From assembly GCA_905233955.1 (NCBI GenBank), contig CAJOFQ010000010.1:1-57334 (forward strand): a DNA stretch of 57,334 nt. The letters run 5' to 3'. The position numbers and the translations under genes are program-made. The DNA comes from an uncultured Lachnospiraceae bacterium (GTDB lineage: Bacteria; Bacillota; Clostridia; Lachnospirales; Lachnospiraceae). The stretch's first letter is position 1, and the number at the start of each line of letters is the position of its first letter. The notes below the pieces were generated by a model, which worked only from the letters and a program-made list of their open reading frames with translations, did no database searches and was not told the DNA's origin. Positions 8,937 to 18,143 of the stretch are shown here, piece after piece.

Positions 8937-11138
8937 TTACAACCCAAGATCTGTTTTAACAAAGTCCGGTATGTTCTCTTTTCTGATAGTGTAGGTGCTG
9001 CCTATGTCGTGGTTCCAGTAATAATCCGGATCATCCGTATCGCCGGCTTCTGCGATTTCTTCTTCACTTAGAACAATTGCGCTGATATCCTCCATGCTGT
9101 ATGAATATCTGCTCCAATCTCCGTAGCAGTTAATATCCGCACTATCCAACAACTCAGATATCTTATCCTTTTCATCATATCTGGCAGTTTCTGACCGTTC
9201 TAATTCACCATTTTCATTGACCTTGTCATACTGTGCTATAACGAAGGATACATTTTCAATATCTGGAAGAGGATCTAAAAACAGACCTTTTTCCTTTAAC
9301 GCCTTGATAGTATTATCATAACCTTCATAAACAGGCAGGGTACGATACAGATTCTCAGCGCTCATACCCTGAGACACCGGTGCAAAATTAACATCCACCG
9401 TTCCAATGCACACATTTCCCTGAGAATATGAGAAATCATATTTATTAAGATCTTTTTCATAGGCTTTAAAAAGTGCCTTTACATCGTCTATTTCCGCAGA
9501 CGCGGTTTCGTTATTCTGTGCTGTGTTGTAGCTTAGACTGAGTCTGCCCTTTGTATCAAAGGATACTGCATCTTTTAGTCCTTCGATTGTTTTGTTCAGA
9601 TCAAAATATACATCCTTATATTCATTGCTGCCGATAATGTTGTCCATGGGTGCATGGTCGATATCGTAAGGTATCTCCATTTGACGCCATATCTGGCGAC
9701 CGTTTTTCATGCGATATAACACCGTAACACTCCAGCTTTGAGGCCTGCTGAAATCTGTAGAATCCCTGCCAAATAATTTCCTTCTCTCCTTCATACCAAT
9801 TTTTGCAACTTCCACAACATCTGCGGCATCTGTCAGCGAAAGATTATTTCTAAGATATTCCTCTCTGTCCTGATTGATTCCCCTGCCTTCTTCATCTGTT
9901 GTAATAATGCTGTAGCTGTAATTATCCTGGGTATACAACGCAAAGGACTCTATCTGATCCACTCCCGGGACATAACTGTCATATCCAAATGCGTCCTGCT
10001 TGAATATGATTATTACCGCAAAAGCTGCAATTATACACAGCGGTATCTGCCAAACTTTGTTGAATACTTTTGTAATATTAAGTGAAAAAATCCATTCTCC
10101 AACCAGGCATATCAATGCAATTACAACTGCTATAACCACAAAAGTCATAACTGAAAAACTGAATACTGACGAGAATATCATATCCGATATTGTACCTGTT
10201 AATATTCCTCCAAGTATTCCCAGCGAGATTTTTACAAAGGATTCCAGAATCGGGAAGCAGAGGCCTTTTTCAACAGCTTCTCTGGGCCTGTTTATAAATG
10301 CCACATATGCAAGTGTACATGCAATACAAGCCACAACCAGGCATACTGCCATTCCCTTGCCGGATGAAATAAATGCTTTGGGAATAGCGGTTACGAATTC
10401 CATTTTATCTACATCCGCAGAGAGAACATCTCCGATATAAGAAAAATACCAGGCAAGCGGCAGTGATCTGGGCCTTATTATTTCCGAATCTGCAATGTGA
10501 TACATAGTTGTAAAATACTGGGCCATTCCACCGAATATTATTATTCTGAACAGGAACTCAATTCCGGAAATAAAACATCCCGCCAAAAATGCTATAAAAA
10601 GATTTCCTGATACAACTGCTCCCAGCACTGCAAAAGAATATATTCCTGCATATAAAATCAAAAACCACAAATACGATTCTAAAATGCCTGTATACAACGC
10701 CGGGCATCCCGACCCACAAGCTGTAATTACTGCCAGTCCAAAAATCATTCCTATTGCGTAAATTACTGCAAACATTATAATTCCGCTGGCATAATTGATA
10801 ATAAATCTGCTGCGAAATGCTACAGGCTGGCTGTCATAAAAATCGACCGAATTATTTTTATACAAATATGAAAATTCCTGTATGCCTGTAATAGCGGCCA
10901 AAAGAATTATCTCCAGCATCCCGAAAATAAGGGAAAAATTAAACCATTCCGCTCCGGCTATCTGCATTGCGTCCTTTACCGTTAATAATTTATTGCCCTC
11001 AGTTACAACGCTCACCTTGTATCCACCCAAAAACAGCGCCGGAATCAATACATAATGAATCAGAGAACCAAGAGCTGTTAATACAACCAGCCAAAGGCGG
11101 TTTTTATAATGATCTGTTAATAATTTTTGAAATGTCAT
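8937..11138 (-). CDS. ABC transporter permease with large extracytoplasmic domain
   Basis: Integral membrane partner of the adjacent ABC ATPase, about 733 aa. The ATG at 11138 has GGAGGT eight bases upstream; a TTG at 11147 lies too close to that site. It overlaps the ATPase gene by 35 bases, indicating coupled translation. About eight to ten hydrophobic segments occupy residues 15-390 (for example IMFAVIYAIGMIFGLAVITA and VMTFVVIAVVIALICLVGEW). A C-terminal soluble region of roughly 340 residues rich in Asp, Glu and Tyr follows. The layout matches Lachnospiraceae permeases with a DUF6449-like domain linked to YtrA-type regulators; that label is from memory. Such systems often answer cell-wall-active compounds, which is inference here. 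Confidence 0.78.
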   Translation of the reverse strand: MTFQKLLTDHYKNRLWLVVLTALGSLIHYVLIPALFLGGYKVSVVTEGNKLLTVKDAMQIAGAEWFNFSLIFGMLEIILLAAITGIQEFSYLYKNNSVDFYDSQPVAFRSRFIINYASGIIMFAVIYAIGMIFGLAVITACGSGCPALYTGILESYLWFLILYAGIYSFAVLGAVVSGNLFIAFLAGCFISGIEFLFRIIIFGGMAQYFTTMYHIADSEIIRPRSLPLAWYFSYIGDVLSADVDKMEFVTAIPKAFISSGKGMAVCLVVACIACTLAYVAFINRPREAVEKGLCFPILESFVKISLGILGGILTGTISDMIFSSVFSFSVMTFVVIAVVIALICLVGEWIFSLNITKVFNKVWQIPLCIIAAFAVIIIFKQDAFGYDSYVPGVDQIESFALYTQDNYSYSIITTDEEGRGINQDREEYLRNNLSLTDAADVVEVAKIGMKERRKLFGRDSTDFSRPQSWSVTVLYRMKNGRQIWRQMEIPYDIDHAPMDNIIGSNEYKDVYFDLNKTIEGLKDAVSFDTKGRLSLSYNTAQNNETASAEIDDVKALFKAYEKDLNKYDFSYSQGNVCIGTVDVNFAPVSQGMSAENLYRTLPVYEGYDNTIKALKEKGLFLDPLPDIENVSFVIAQYDKVNENGELERSETARYDEKDKISELLDSADINCYGDWSRYSYSMEDISAIVLSEEEIAEAGDTDDPDYYWNHDIGSTYTIRKENIPDFVKTDLGL

Positions 11139-12015
11139 AACCGACAACCTCCGTTTCGCTTATAAAAATTTCCTCAAGTGTCAAAGGAAGTATCTCATAC
11201 AGAACTGTTTTTACTTTTCCAAATAAATCATCAAGCTCTGCCGGCGTCTGTCTTACTGTATATACATGCAAACGGCCCTGTCGCTTGTGGTCTAAAATCT
11301 CCATCTGTAATTCTACATTCTGGGAATCATTTTCATCCTCATATACGACCTGAAGCTTTTGAACTCCGATTTTAAGGTCTTCTATATCTTTGGATAAAAG
11401 AACTCCGCCCTGATGCAACAGCCCGATATGGTCACATACATCCTCTAATTCACGCAGATTGTGTGAAGTCAAAACAGTTGTAAGTCCCCTGTCCTCCATC
11501 GCCTGGGCTATGAGGCTCTTGGTGGCCTGCCTTATAACCGGATCAAGTCCGTCAAAGGTCTCATCACAGAACAGATACTTAGTCTGAGCAGAAAGAGCGA
11601 GTATCACTGCAAGCTGTTTCTTCATTCCCTTGGAAAATGTGTTAACCCGTCTGTTGCGGTCAAGCCCGAACCTTTCCATCATCTCGTTAAAATATTCTAC
11701 CGAAAAATTCTGATAGATTCCCTTATAATGCTCTGCCATATCCTTAGGCTTAGCCAATGGAAAATAATAGACATCATCCGGAATGAAAAAAAACAGTTCC
11801 TTTGCCTTGGGATTATCATAGACCTCTTTTTCATCTATTGTGATCTTGCCGCTGTCTGCTTTTAAGATTCCCGTCATCATCCGAAGCAGAGTAGTCTTAC
11901 CGGCTCCGTTAGTCCCGAGCAGTCCAAAGACTTCTTTTTCATTCATACTCATGGAAAGCCCGTCTACTGCTTTGACGCCGTCAAAAGCCTTGCTTACTTG
12001 TTTTATTTCAATCAT
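11104..12015 (-). CDS. ABC transporter ATP-binding protein
   Basis: Nucleotide-binding subunit, 303 aa. It has Walker A GLLGTNGAGKTTLL near residues 32-45, the signature FSKGMKKQLAV near 128, Walker B YLFCDETFDGLDP near 149 and the switch His in VLTSHNLRELEDV. The C-terminal 80 residues form an accessory domain typical of drug and antimicrobial-peptide exporters (YtrB/EcsA-like). The start follows AAAGGA and overlaps the regulator stop as ATGA; the 3' end overlaps the permease start. It therefore works with the permease and is under the GntR regulator's control. Confidence 0.9.
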   Translation of the reverse strand: MIEIKQVSKAFDGVKAVDGLSMSMNEKEVFGLLGTNGAGKTTLLRMMTGILKADSGKITIDEKEVYDNPKAKELFFFIPDDVYYFPLAKPKDMAEHYKGIYQNFSVEYFNEMMERFGLDRNRRVNTFSKGMKKQLAVILALSAQTKYLFCDETFDGLDPVIRQATKSLIAQAMEDRGLTTVLTSHNLRELEDVCDHIGLLHQGGVLLSKDIEDLKIGVQKLQVVYEDENDSQNVELQMEILDHKRQGRLHVYTVRQTPAELDDLFGKVKTVLYEILPLTLEEIFISETEVVGYDISKIINRSL

Positions 12016-12380
12016 ACTACTGTCCTTTCTGTGTACCCGGCATCCCGTAGTAATGCCTCGATATCCAGTCCAAGCTCTCTGGCTTCCCGAAGCACAGCCG
12101 CTATCTTCTCCTTTAGTTCCTCACGCTTTTTTTCCAGCAGTTTACGGGCGTTACACACAAAATTACCACGCCCCTTCACTGAGTAAATAAAACCTTCACT
12201 TTCCAGTCTTGCGTAAGCTTTCTGAACTGTGTTGGGATTGGTGGATAGCTCGCTTGCCAATGACCTGACACTTGGCATTTGCTCATTTTCTTCCATGATT
12301 CCACTTAGTATCAATCTCTCATAATGTGACGCTATTTGTTCATATATGGCTCGTGAATCCCGATAATCTATTACAGCCAA
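12012..12380 (-). CDS. GntR-family regulator, YtrA subfamily
   Basis: Short GntR repressor of 122 aa. It has the winged-helix domain (AIYEQIASHYERLILSG; MPSVRSLASELSTNPNTVQK; GRGNFV) and only a 45-residue helical tail, as in YtrA proteins. The start is a TTG at 12380 after AAGGAGGG. It is the first gene of the regulator-ATPase-permease operon. A perfect 14-bp inverted repeat covers the -10 of its own promoter, so it very likely represses its own operon. The inducing signal is unknown; YtrA relatives respond to cell-wall antibiotics. Confidence 0.9.
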   Translation of the reverse strand: MAVIDYRDSRAIYEQIASHYERLILSGIMEENEQMPSVRSLASELSTNPNTVQKAYARLESEGFIYSVKGRGNFVCNARKLLEKKREELKEKIAAVLREARELGLDIEALLRDAGYTERTVV

Positions 12381-12436
12381 ATATATCCCTCCTTCCTGTT
12401 ATGCCTGCCTCATACCAAGAGGAAGACCGCTTTGAT

Positions 12437-12471
12437 TTATAACTGTACTAATATTGATAGTACAGTTATAA
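12437..12471. promoter_or_regulatory. palindromic operator of the GntR/ABC operon
   Basis: TTATAACTGTACTA (12437-12450), seven bases, then TAGTACAGTTATAA (12458-12471): a perfect 14-bp inverted repeat. The right arm covers the -10 (12465-12470) of the minus-strand promoter. The size and symmetry suit a dimeric YtrA-type regulator. Confidence 0.75.
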
Positions 12472-12493
12472 CACGCTATGTCCGTTTTGTCAA
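12465..12493 (-). promoter_or_regulatory. promoter of the GntR/ABC operon
   Basis: On the minus strand TTGACA (12488-12493), a 17-base spacer, then TATAAC (12465-12470). Transcription would start inside the palindromic operator. Confidence 0.75.
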
Positions 12494-12501
12494 TATGCTT
12501 T

Positions 12502-12530
12502 TTGACAACCTCTGTATCACATGCTATGAT
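12502..12530 (+). promoter_or_regulatory. divergent promoter of the 54-codon gene
   Basis: TTGACA (12502-12507), a 17-base spacer, TATGAT (12525-12530). Its -35 is eight bases from the -35 of the divergent GntR promoter. The leader to the small gene is about 97 bases and holds an AGTGCA/TGCACT hairpin (12551-12585). Confidence 0.65.
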
Positions 12531-12633
12531 AATTGCGTGTAAATGGTTTTAGTGCAGGCACGAGTGGTGAATGGCTTTTTGCACTGGTATCATAAATACG
12601 AAAGTGATATGTTTCGTTGGGAGGTGAGTCACT

Positions 12634-12798
12634 GTGACAATGCAGGAAAATGGAAACCTGGTAGAAATATTCCGTGGTCTTGGAATGGAAGATTGTATGG
12701 GAGATTTTATCCTCGGACTGGAGGGACGGATCAGTCCGCAGGAGGCCGTCGAAAAAATTAAGGAAAAAAAGGAAATACGGGATAGAAACAAATCTTAA
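12634..12798 (+). CDS. small acidic protein, 54 aa, unknown
   Basis: Short gene starting GTG at 12634, nine bases after GGAGG; an ATG at 12640 is an alternative. The product has a hydrophobic/amphipathic first half (NGNLVEIFRGLGMEDCMGD) and a charged helical tail (PQEAVEKIKEKKEIRDRNKS). It has its own near-consensus promoter at 12502-12530, and the metK promoter begins eight bases after its stop. No family is recognised and there is no signal peptide. It could be a small regulatory protein, perhaps sharing control with the divergent ABC operon, whose operator lies 31 bases upstream of this gene's -35. Expression is the main doubt. Confidence 0.5.
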   Translation: MTMQENGNLVEIFRGLGMEDCMGDFILGLEGRISPQEAVEKIKEKKEIRDRNKS

Positions 12799-12805
12799 AC
12801 AATCC

Positions 12806-12834
12806 TTGACAAACATATTAAACAGGTCTATTGT
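12806..12834 (+). promoter_or_regulatory. promoter of the SAM-riboswitch/metK transcript
   Basis: TTGACA (12806-12811), a 17-base spacer, TATTGT (12829-12834). Transcription would start near 12841, about 20 bases before the aptamer. Confidence 0.7.
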
Positions 12835-12859
12835 ATTGAAGTACAAATTAATACGGTCT

Positions 12860-13078
12860 CTCTTATTCAGAGTGGTGGAGATACATAGGATCGAGGAAGC
12901 CACGGCAACCCCCTTTTATGGGAAGGTGCCAACCTGAGCGTAAGAGTCCTGATGCGGAAGCAGTTACTTGATTTGAAACGAGGCACTGGTTTCTGTGACA
13001 GGGTTTTTAGCGAACAATAAGAGGTTGTACTGCTTATGCATCCATGTAGAACCGCTTATTGAAGCGGTTCTTTTTTTT
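12860..13078 (+). ncRNA. SAM-I (S-box) riboswitch controlling metK
   Basis: Cis-acting leader that binds S-adenosylmethionine and stops metK transcription when SAM is plentiful. Conserved blocks are TTATTCAGAG, GGTGGAG, GAGGAAGCCACGGCAACC (P2/J2-3), a CCC/GGG P3 and GGTGCCAACCTGA (J3/4). P1 is CTCTTATT (12860-12867) with AATAAGAG (13016-13023). The P1 3' strand AATAAGAGGTT (13016-13026) can instead pair with AACCGCTTATT (13050-13060), ten of eleven bases, which blocks the terminator. This is the classic SAM-off switch. The distance from J3/4 to the P1 3' strand is about 80 bases, longer than in compact members, and holds extra stems (TGC GGAA GCA; GAAAC/GTTTC). Confidence 0.9.
13048..13078 (+). 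terminator. riboswitch-controlled intrinsic terminator
   Basis: AGAACCGCTT, loop ATTG, AAGCGGTTCT: a perfect 10-bp stem followed by eight T residues. Its 5' arm overlaps the antiterminator partner of the riboswitch P1 strand. Confidence 0.93.
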
Positions 13079-13126
13079 CAGGTCATACCCGGGAGAGACC
13101 ACTTTCACCGTGAAAGGAGTTCACAA

Positions 13127-14308
13127 ATGGAGAAACTGTTGTTTACTTCCGAATCAGTTACGGAAGGTCATCCTGACAAAATCTGCGATGCCATTTCCGA
13201 TGCTGTTTTAGATGCCTGCCTTGCTGAGGATCCAATGAGCCGCGTAGCATGCGAGGCCGCCACCTGTACAGGTTTTGTCCTGGTAACAGGCGAGATAACC
13301 ACCAAGGCTAATCTCGATGTTCCGGCGATTGTCAGAAATACCGTTAATGAAATCGGATATGACAGTGGAGAAAAGGGCTTCGATGGCAATTCTATCGCAG
13401 TAATGGTAGCCCTTGACAAGCAGTCTGATGACATTGCAATGGGCGTTGACAAGGCATTGGAAGCCAGAGAAGGCAGCCTTGGTGATGACCTGGATACCGG
13501 TGCCGGCGATCAGGGCATGATGTTCGGTTACGCCACTAACGAGACCCCGGAGCTTATGCCGTATCCAATCGCTTTAGCTCACAAGCTGGCTATTCGTCTT
13601 ACTCAGGTAAGAAAGGACGGCACATTGTCATATCTTCGTCCCGATGGCAAGACCCAGGTATCTGTGGAATATGATGAAAATGGCAAGCCCCGCCGTCTGG
13701 AGGCTGTAGTATTATCTACTCAGCATGATGCCCAGGTAACTCAGGAGCAGATTCACGAAGACATCAAAAAATATGTCTTTGATCCTATTCTTCCTGCCGA
13801 ATTACTGGATGATGATACCAAATATTTCATCAATCCTACTGGCAGATTTGTAATTGGAGGACCTCACGGTGATGCCGGTCTTACAGGCCGCAAGATCATC
13901 GTTGACACCTATGGCGGAATGGCCAGACACGGAGGCGGCGCTTTCTCCGGCAAGGATCCTACAAAGGTTGACCGATCTGCAGCTTACGCAGCCCGCTATG
14001 TTGCCAAAAATATTGTCGCAGCAGGATTAGCTGACAAATGTGAGATTCAATTGTCATATGCAATAGGCGTAGCACAGCCTACATCTATTATGGCTGATAC
14101 CTTTGGAACCGGTAAGGTGTCTGATGATAAGCTGGTAGAGATCATCCGCAAGCATTTTGATCTGCGTCCGGCAGGCATTATAAAAATGCTGGATCTCAGG
14201 CGCCCCATTTACAAGGCCACTTCTGCTTACGGACATTTTGGAAGAACAGATGTTGATCTGCCCTGGGAAAAAACGGATAAGGTGGATGAGCTTAAGGCTG
14301 AGGTGTAA
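13127..14308 (+). CDS. metK: S-adenosylmethionine synthetase
   Basis: Makes S-adenosylmethionine from methionine and ATP. The ATG at 13127 follows AAAGGAG by seven bases; an extended frame back to 12995 would run through the riboswitch and is not used. The product is 393 aa, the normal length. Visible signatures are [20 protein letters not shown] at the N-terminus, [12 protein letters not shown] near residue 125, [16 protein letters not shown] near 250 and [19 protein letters not shown] near 270. It is a monocistronic gene between the riboswitch and a terminator, so its expression should follow the cell's SAM level. Confidence 0.98.
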   Translation: MEKLLFTSESVTEGHPDKICDAISDAVLDACLAEDPMSRVACEAATCTGFVLVTGEITTKANLDVPAIVRNTVNEIGYDSGEKGFDGNSIAVMVALDKQSDDIAMGVDKALEAREGSLGDDLDTGAGDQGMMFGYATNETPELMPYPIALAHKLAIRLTQVRKDGTLSYLRPDGKTQVSVEYDENGKPRRLEAVVLSTQHDAQVTQEQIHEDIKKYVFDPILPAELLDDDTKYFINPTGRFVIGGPHGDAGLTGRKIIVDTYGGMARHGGGAFSGKDPTKVDRSAAYAARYVAKNIVAAGLADKCEIQLSYAIGVAQPTSIMADTFGTGKVSDDKLVEIIRKHFDLRPAGIIKMLDLRRPIYKATSAYGHFGRTDVDLPWEKTDKVDELKAEV

Positions 14309-14346
14309 TTTGGAACTTCTGACCCTTGAATCATCATAAAAATAAT

Positions 14347-14388
14347 AAGGATTGGGCTGCAGCTTATCTGCAATCCAATCCTTTTTTA
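14347..14388. terminator. intrinsic terminator after metK, bidirectional
   Basis: AAGGATTGG (14347-14355) pairs with CCAATCCTT (14375-14383), followed by a T-run on the plus strand. On the minus strand the A-rich left flank makes it usable for the convergent HD-GYP operon. Confidence 0.8.
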
Positions 14389-14391
14389 TAC

Positions 14392-14547
14392 TCAACCCTG
14401 CGTCAATGATTCTTTAAGAAGATTCTCAGTATCTTTTAAACGCTTTAACGCTCCCTCTGTATCACCGTTCTCCAGCAGGGCAATCACTTCCTGTGTTTCC
14501 CTTAACTGTAATCGCAGGTTATGATCGAATTCGTTTTTTGTCGCCAT
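14392..14547 (-). CDS. small helical protein, 51 aa, unknown
   Basis: Short gene 13 bases after the HD-GYP stop, with TTGGAGGT ahead of the ATG at 14547; a longer frame to 14625 has no ribosome site of its own. The product, beginning MATKNEFDHNLRLQLRETQE, is charged and predicted all-helical, with heptad-like leucines (TQEVIALLENGDTEGALKRL). It is not recognised as a known family. The tight spacing suggests co-expression with the HD-GYP protein, perhaps as a binding partner; that is inference. Confidence 0.6.
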   Translation of the reverse strand: MATKNEFDHNLRLQLRETQEVIALLENGDTEGALKRLKDTENLLKESLTQG

Positions 14548-14560
14548 ATGTACCTCCAAA

Positions 14561-15739
14561 CTACAAGCACTTTGTAATCTCCAGATCCGGCTGTCTGGAA
14601 AGATCAATAACTGTACCGCTGTCAAGCTGAACCATAGGCCTGGAAAGCTTGCCCTGGTTGATATATATTATCCTGGCGGAAACACCATCGCTTAAAATGA
14701 CCCGGTTATTCTGGTAGGCATTAGCAATATTCTGCAAAAATGTGAGGATATATTTCGGATTATATTTATTCAGTCCGTCATTCTCAAATGCCGCGATTAC
14801 CTGGAAGGCTGATTTTGGAGCCCGATAGCTGCGTGATGCAGTCATAGCATCATACACATCAGCAATGGCAACTATAGCCGCCATGTCGTTAATCTGCTCT
14901 CCCGGTAGATGCTCAGGATACCCTGATCCGTCAAACCTCTCGTGATGCTGATAAGCCACACTCAGAATCTCTGGATCAATTCCTGGAACCTTCTCTAATA
15001 ATTCCAGACCCATTTCCGGGTGCCTGTGGATCATGTCATACTCTTCGTCTGTAAGCTTGCCGGTCTTGTTGAGAATCTCTTCAGGAACCTGGGTCTTGCC
15101 TATATCATGCAAAAGCCCTGCCAGTGTAAGGAGATTAAGCTCTCCCTTGCGCATCTTGAGCCATTTGCCGATGGCACGGGAAACCAGCGCCACATTGACA
15201 CTGTGAGCATAAACCGTATCATCAACAGTACGCATATTGTGGAGCATATCGAACAGATCAAGGGAAGTCCTGGATGAAAAAAGCGTCTCAGCCTCCAGAA
15301 GCATATTATTACTGTCTATCTTATCTCCCTCACCGGCAATGATCTGATCGAAGGATTTCTTAAGAGCTGCAATATTCTTGGAGTAGTTAAGGGAAAACTC
15401 CTGAAACTCCGGAGTCGCTTTTAACCGCTCTGAGTATGCTATGGTCTCATTGCGCTTCTTGCTCTCTTTTACAGGCTCACTCTTGGGTGGTTCCGGAGGT
15501 GCCGGAGGCTCAGGAATACTCTCATCCTCCTCCACCAGCTCAACTTCCTTCGTAGCGTCCTGGATATCCGGAAGCTTCTCGTCAACATACACCTCAGCAA
15601 TACGGTAAAAACTCAGCTTGGCTATAAGCTGCGCATTAAGCACAGTTCCTGCCTTGGCAATAGTCTGACCTTGCTTAGTCTTGATGTCCTTAGCGACAAT
15701 CATACCCGCTTTTAAACGCTTATTGGAAAGTTTTTCCAT
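14561..15739 (-). CDS. HD-GYP domain protein, probable c-di-GMP phosphodiesterase
   Basis: Likely hydrolyses cyclic di-GMP. The ATG at 15739 follows AGAGGGGC; an upstream ATG at 15781 lacks a site. The 392-aa product has an N-terminal DUF3391-like segment (LKAGMIVAKDIKTKQGQTIA), a Glu/Pro-rich linker (residues 75-105), a helical region, and the HD-GYP domain with LAGLLHDIGK near residue 210 and YQHHERFDGSGYP near 268, followed by AIADVYDAMTASRSYR. The metal-binding and GYP residues appear intact, so it should be active. A C-terminal 80-residue region of the kind seen in many HD-GYP proteins follows. Effects on motility are expected, given the chemotaxis genes nearby. Confidence 0.9.
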   Translation of the reverse strand: MEKLSNKRLKAGMIVAKDIKTKQGQTIAKAGTVLNAQLIAKLSFYRIAEVYVDEKLPDIQDATKEVELVEEDESIPEPPAPPEPPKSEPVKESKKRNETIAYSERLKATPEFQEFSLNYSKNIAALKKSFDQIIAGEGDKIDSNNMLLEAETLFSSRTSLDLFDMLHNMRTVDDTVYAHSVNVALVSRAIGKWLKMRKGELNLLTLAGLLHDIGKTQVPEEILNKTGKLTDEEYDMIHRHPEMGLELLEKVPGIDPEILSVAYQHHERFDGSGYPEHLPGEQINDMAAIVAIADVYDAMTASRSYRAPKSAFQVIAAFENDGLNKYNPKYILTFLQNIANAYQNNRVILSDGVSARIIYINQGKLSRPMVQLDSGTVIDLSRQPDLEITKCL

Positions 15740-15857
15740 TACCTGCCCCTCTTGAACCGTTTGTCTTGATTCGTAATACAACTAACCTAGGATAATATAA
15801 CAAATTCATGTAAAAATAGCAAGTTTTAATGCGTATAAATGGTTATAGTTCTACAAT

Positions 15858-18143
15858 TTACGACCTGTAGTAGTTGATCAGACACCCTTTTTGGATGATC
15901 TCTTTTTCAGAGTCGGTAAGGGGATCCATATGAAGCATGATCTCCTTCAGGCCGCCATCCCTGATAACATATGCTTTAATGTCATGCTCTCCGGCTCCAA
16001 CTGATCTTCGGATGTCTGGAATAAATATGTATTCTCCCTTGGCAAATTCAAGCTCACCCTTGTCTGCCAAAAGCGGCAGCATCCCCCAGTTAATAAGGTT
16101 GGAACGATACCTCTTGGTGGCGTATTCTCTGGCTATGTTAGCCCAGCCTCCAAGCACCTTTTGACAGGAGGCAGCCTGCTCTCTGGCGGAACCGTCACCG
16201 GGCTTCTCTGCAAAAATAGTAGAACCGATTCCTATGTTTCCGCGATTGACATCTGAAAATACAGTATGTATGGCCTTCATTACATCGTGAATTTCCTCCA
16301 GGGCCTCTCCCGGACAGGAATCTGCTTCAACAGCCTTCTGCGCCTTTTGAACCTCCTTGGCTGCAGCTACATATCCCGGATCTTTGCGGGACAGAGTAAA
16401 TTCGGCAAGAGCCAATGGATTAGAGCGATAGGATGAAGTCTCACCGGATGGAATCAGCTCATCAGTAGTAGTAACAGGATCATGTATCTCGGAAACTACC
16501 TTTAAGATCAGGTTTTCAGGCAGCGGAGACATAGCAGGCCAGTCCTTGATATTAGGTCCGAATACCAACTCCTGGTTCTCGTCTGCAACGCCCTTGGAGT
16601 CGAATACTCTGTTAGCATATATTCTTCCATCAAAGAAATATGCCGGCTTGGTATACGCCATATCAAGCTCATCCGCACCCGTCAAAAAGCCCTTATTTGC
16701 TGCAGTCGCTGCTATAGAGCGCGCATCCATAAGCGCCACAGAGGCAATCTGGCCGTTTTGAAGCTTGGAACCCTCTCTGTTAGGGAAATTACGCGTAGAG
16801 TGACGAATTGAAAATCCGTTATTGCCGGGGGTATCTCCTGCTCCAAAGCAGGGTCCGCAGAATGCGGTTTTAACAACTGCACCTGCTGCCAGAAGATCAG
16901 CAACTGAGCCATTCTTAACAAGCTCCATATACACAGGCACACTGGCCGGATATACCGACAATGTAAACACATCCGAACCGATACTTGTACCTCGGAGTAT
17001 ATCCGCCGCGTCAGTGATATTTTCAAAGCCGCCTCCTGCACAGCCGGCTATGATTCCCTGATCTACATAAAGCTTGCCGTCTATAATCTTGTCTGTAAGT
17101 GAGAAATCAACCTGTCCGTCCAGGGATACAGCAGCGCGTTTTTCCGCTTCACGAAGTACATCGGCAGTATTTGCTTTTACCTCTGCTATTGTATATGTAT
17201 TACTGGGGTGGAAAGGCATGGCTATCATGGGAACAATCTCATCCAGATCAATCTCCACCATTCCATCATAGTATGTGATCGCTCCGGGAGTTAGTTTTTT
17301 GAAATCCTCCTTGCGGCCATGGATCTCATAATATTCCTCAACTGCCTGGTCTGTCTCCCATATGGAAGAAAGGCATGTCGTCTCTGTAGTCATGACATCG
17401 ACGCCTATTCTGTAATCCACAGACAAAGCTTCCACTCCGGGACCTACAAATTCCATGACTTTGTTTTTGACATATCCCGAATCAAATACCTCGCCTATAA
17501 TGGCAAGAGCTATATCCTGGGGACCTACCCCTGGACGGGGCTTGCCCTTGAGATATATTGCAATTACCTGCGGCATATCTATGTCGTATGTCCGGCCCAA
17601 AAGCTGCTTAACAAGCTCAGGTCCACCTTCGCCCATAGCCATAGTTCCAAGAGCTCCGTATCGGGTATGAGAGTCGGAGCCTAATATCATCTTGCCGCCG
17701 CCGGAGAGCATTTCTCTGGCAAACTGATGGATCACCGCCTGATGAGGGGGTACATAGATACCGCCATATCTTTTTGCACAGGACAAACCAAACATATGGT
17801 CATCCTCATTGATTGTGCCGCCTACCGCACAAAGGCTGTTATGACAGTTGGTCAGCACATAAGGTATGGGAAACTTCTCCAAGCCGGAAGCCCTGGCTGT
17901 CTGGATAATCCCCACATATGTAATGTCGTGGCTGGTAAGCTTGTCAAATTTGATCTGAAGCTTGTCCATACTCTGGGATGTGTTGTGTTCCTCAAGGATG
18001 CCATAGCTGATGGTGTTCTTTCTGGCATCATCAAGGCTAACGCTCTGTCCTGTCAGGGAACGGATCTGTTCCATAGAATCCGGTCCGTCTTCTACGATGG
18101 ACCTGCCATCTACCAGGTAAACGCCCTTTTCATATAACTTCAT
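15858..18143 (-). CDS. aconitase-family hydratase
   Basis: [4Fe-4S] hydro-lyase of the aconitase superfamily, 761 aa. The ATG at 18143 follows GGAGG and overlaps the upstream stop as ATGA. Visible family features are [20 protein letters not shown] near residue 150, GCAGGGFEN near 370 and [14 protein letters not shown] near 435, giving the cluster cysteines, then [13 protein letters not shown]-terminal swivel domain includes [23 protein letters not shown], with the reordered pattern seen in YbhJ-type hydratases. It could be the citrate/isocitrate aconitase of a partial TCA route or act on another hydroxy-acid. The operon position behind hydG and hydF is interesting because all three carry Fe-S clusters. 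Confidence 0.85.
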   Translation of the reverse strand: MKLYEKGVYLVDGRSIVEDGPDSMEQIRSLTGQSVSLDDARKNTISYGILEEHNTSQSMDKLQIKFDKLTSHDITYVGIIQTARASGLEKFPIPYVLTNCHNSLCAVGGTINEDDHMFGLSCAKRYGGIYVPPHQAVIHQFAREMLSGGGKMILGSDSHTRYGALGTMAMGEGGPELVKQLLGRTYDIDMPQVIAIYLKGKPRPGVGPQDIALAIIGEVFDSGYVKNKVMEFVGPGVEALSVDYRIGVDVMTTETTCLSSIWETDQAVEEYYEIHGRKEDFKKLTPGAITYYDGMVEIDLDEIVPMIAMPFHPSNTYTIAEVKANTADVLREAEKRAAVSLDGQVDFSLTDKIIDGKLYVDQGIIAGCAGGGFENITDAADILRGTSIGSDVFTLSVYPASVPVYMELVKNGSVADLLAAGAVVKTAFCGPCFGAGDTPGNNGFSIRHSTRNFPNREGSKLQNGQIASVALMDARSIAATAANKGFLTGADELDMAYTKPAYFFDGRIYANRVFDSKGVADENQELVFGPNIKDWPAMSPLPENLILKVVSEIHDPVTTTDELIPSGETSSYRSNPLALAEFTLSRKDPGYVAAAKEVQKAQKAVEADSCPGEALEEIHDVMKAIHTVFSDVNRGNIGIGSTIFAEKPGDGSAREQAASCQKVLGGWANIAREYATKRYRSNLINWGMLPLLADKGELEFAKGEYIFIPDIRRSVGAGEHDIKAYVIRDGGLKEIMLHMDPLTDSEKEIIQKGCLINYYRS

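Noticed and set aside
11139-11147. TTG start for the permease
   Set aside because: The GGAGGT lies one base before it; spacing suits the ATG at 11138.
12543-12761. 72-codon plus-strand frame before metK
   Set aside because: It lacks a ribosome site and overlaps, in another frame, the 54-codon gene with a better start signal and promoter.
12995-13126. N-terminal extension of MetK
   Set aside because: It would translate through the riboswitch terminator; the family start and an AAAGGAG lie at 13127.
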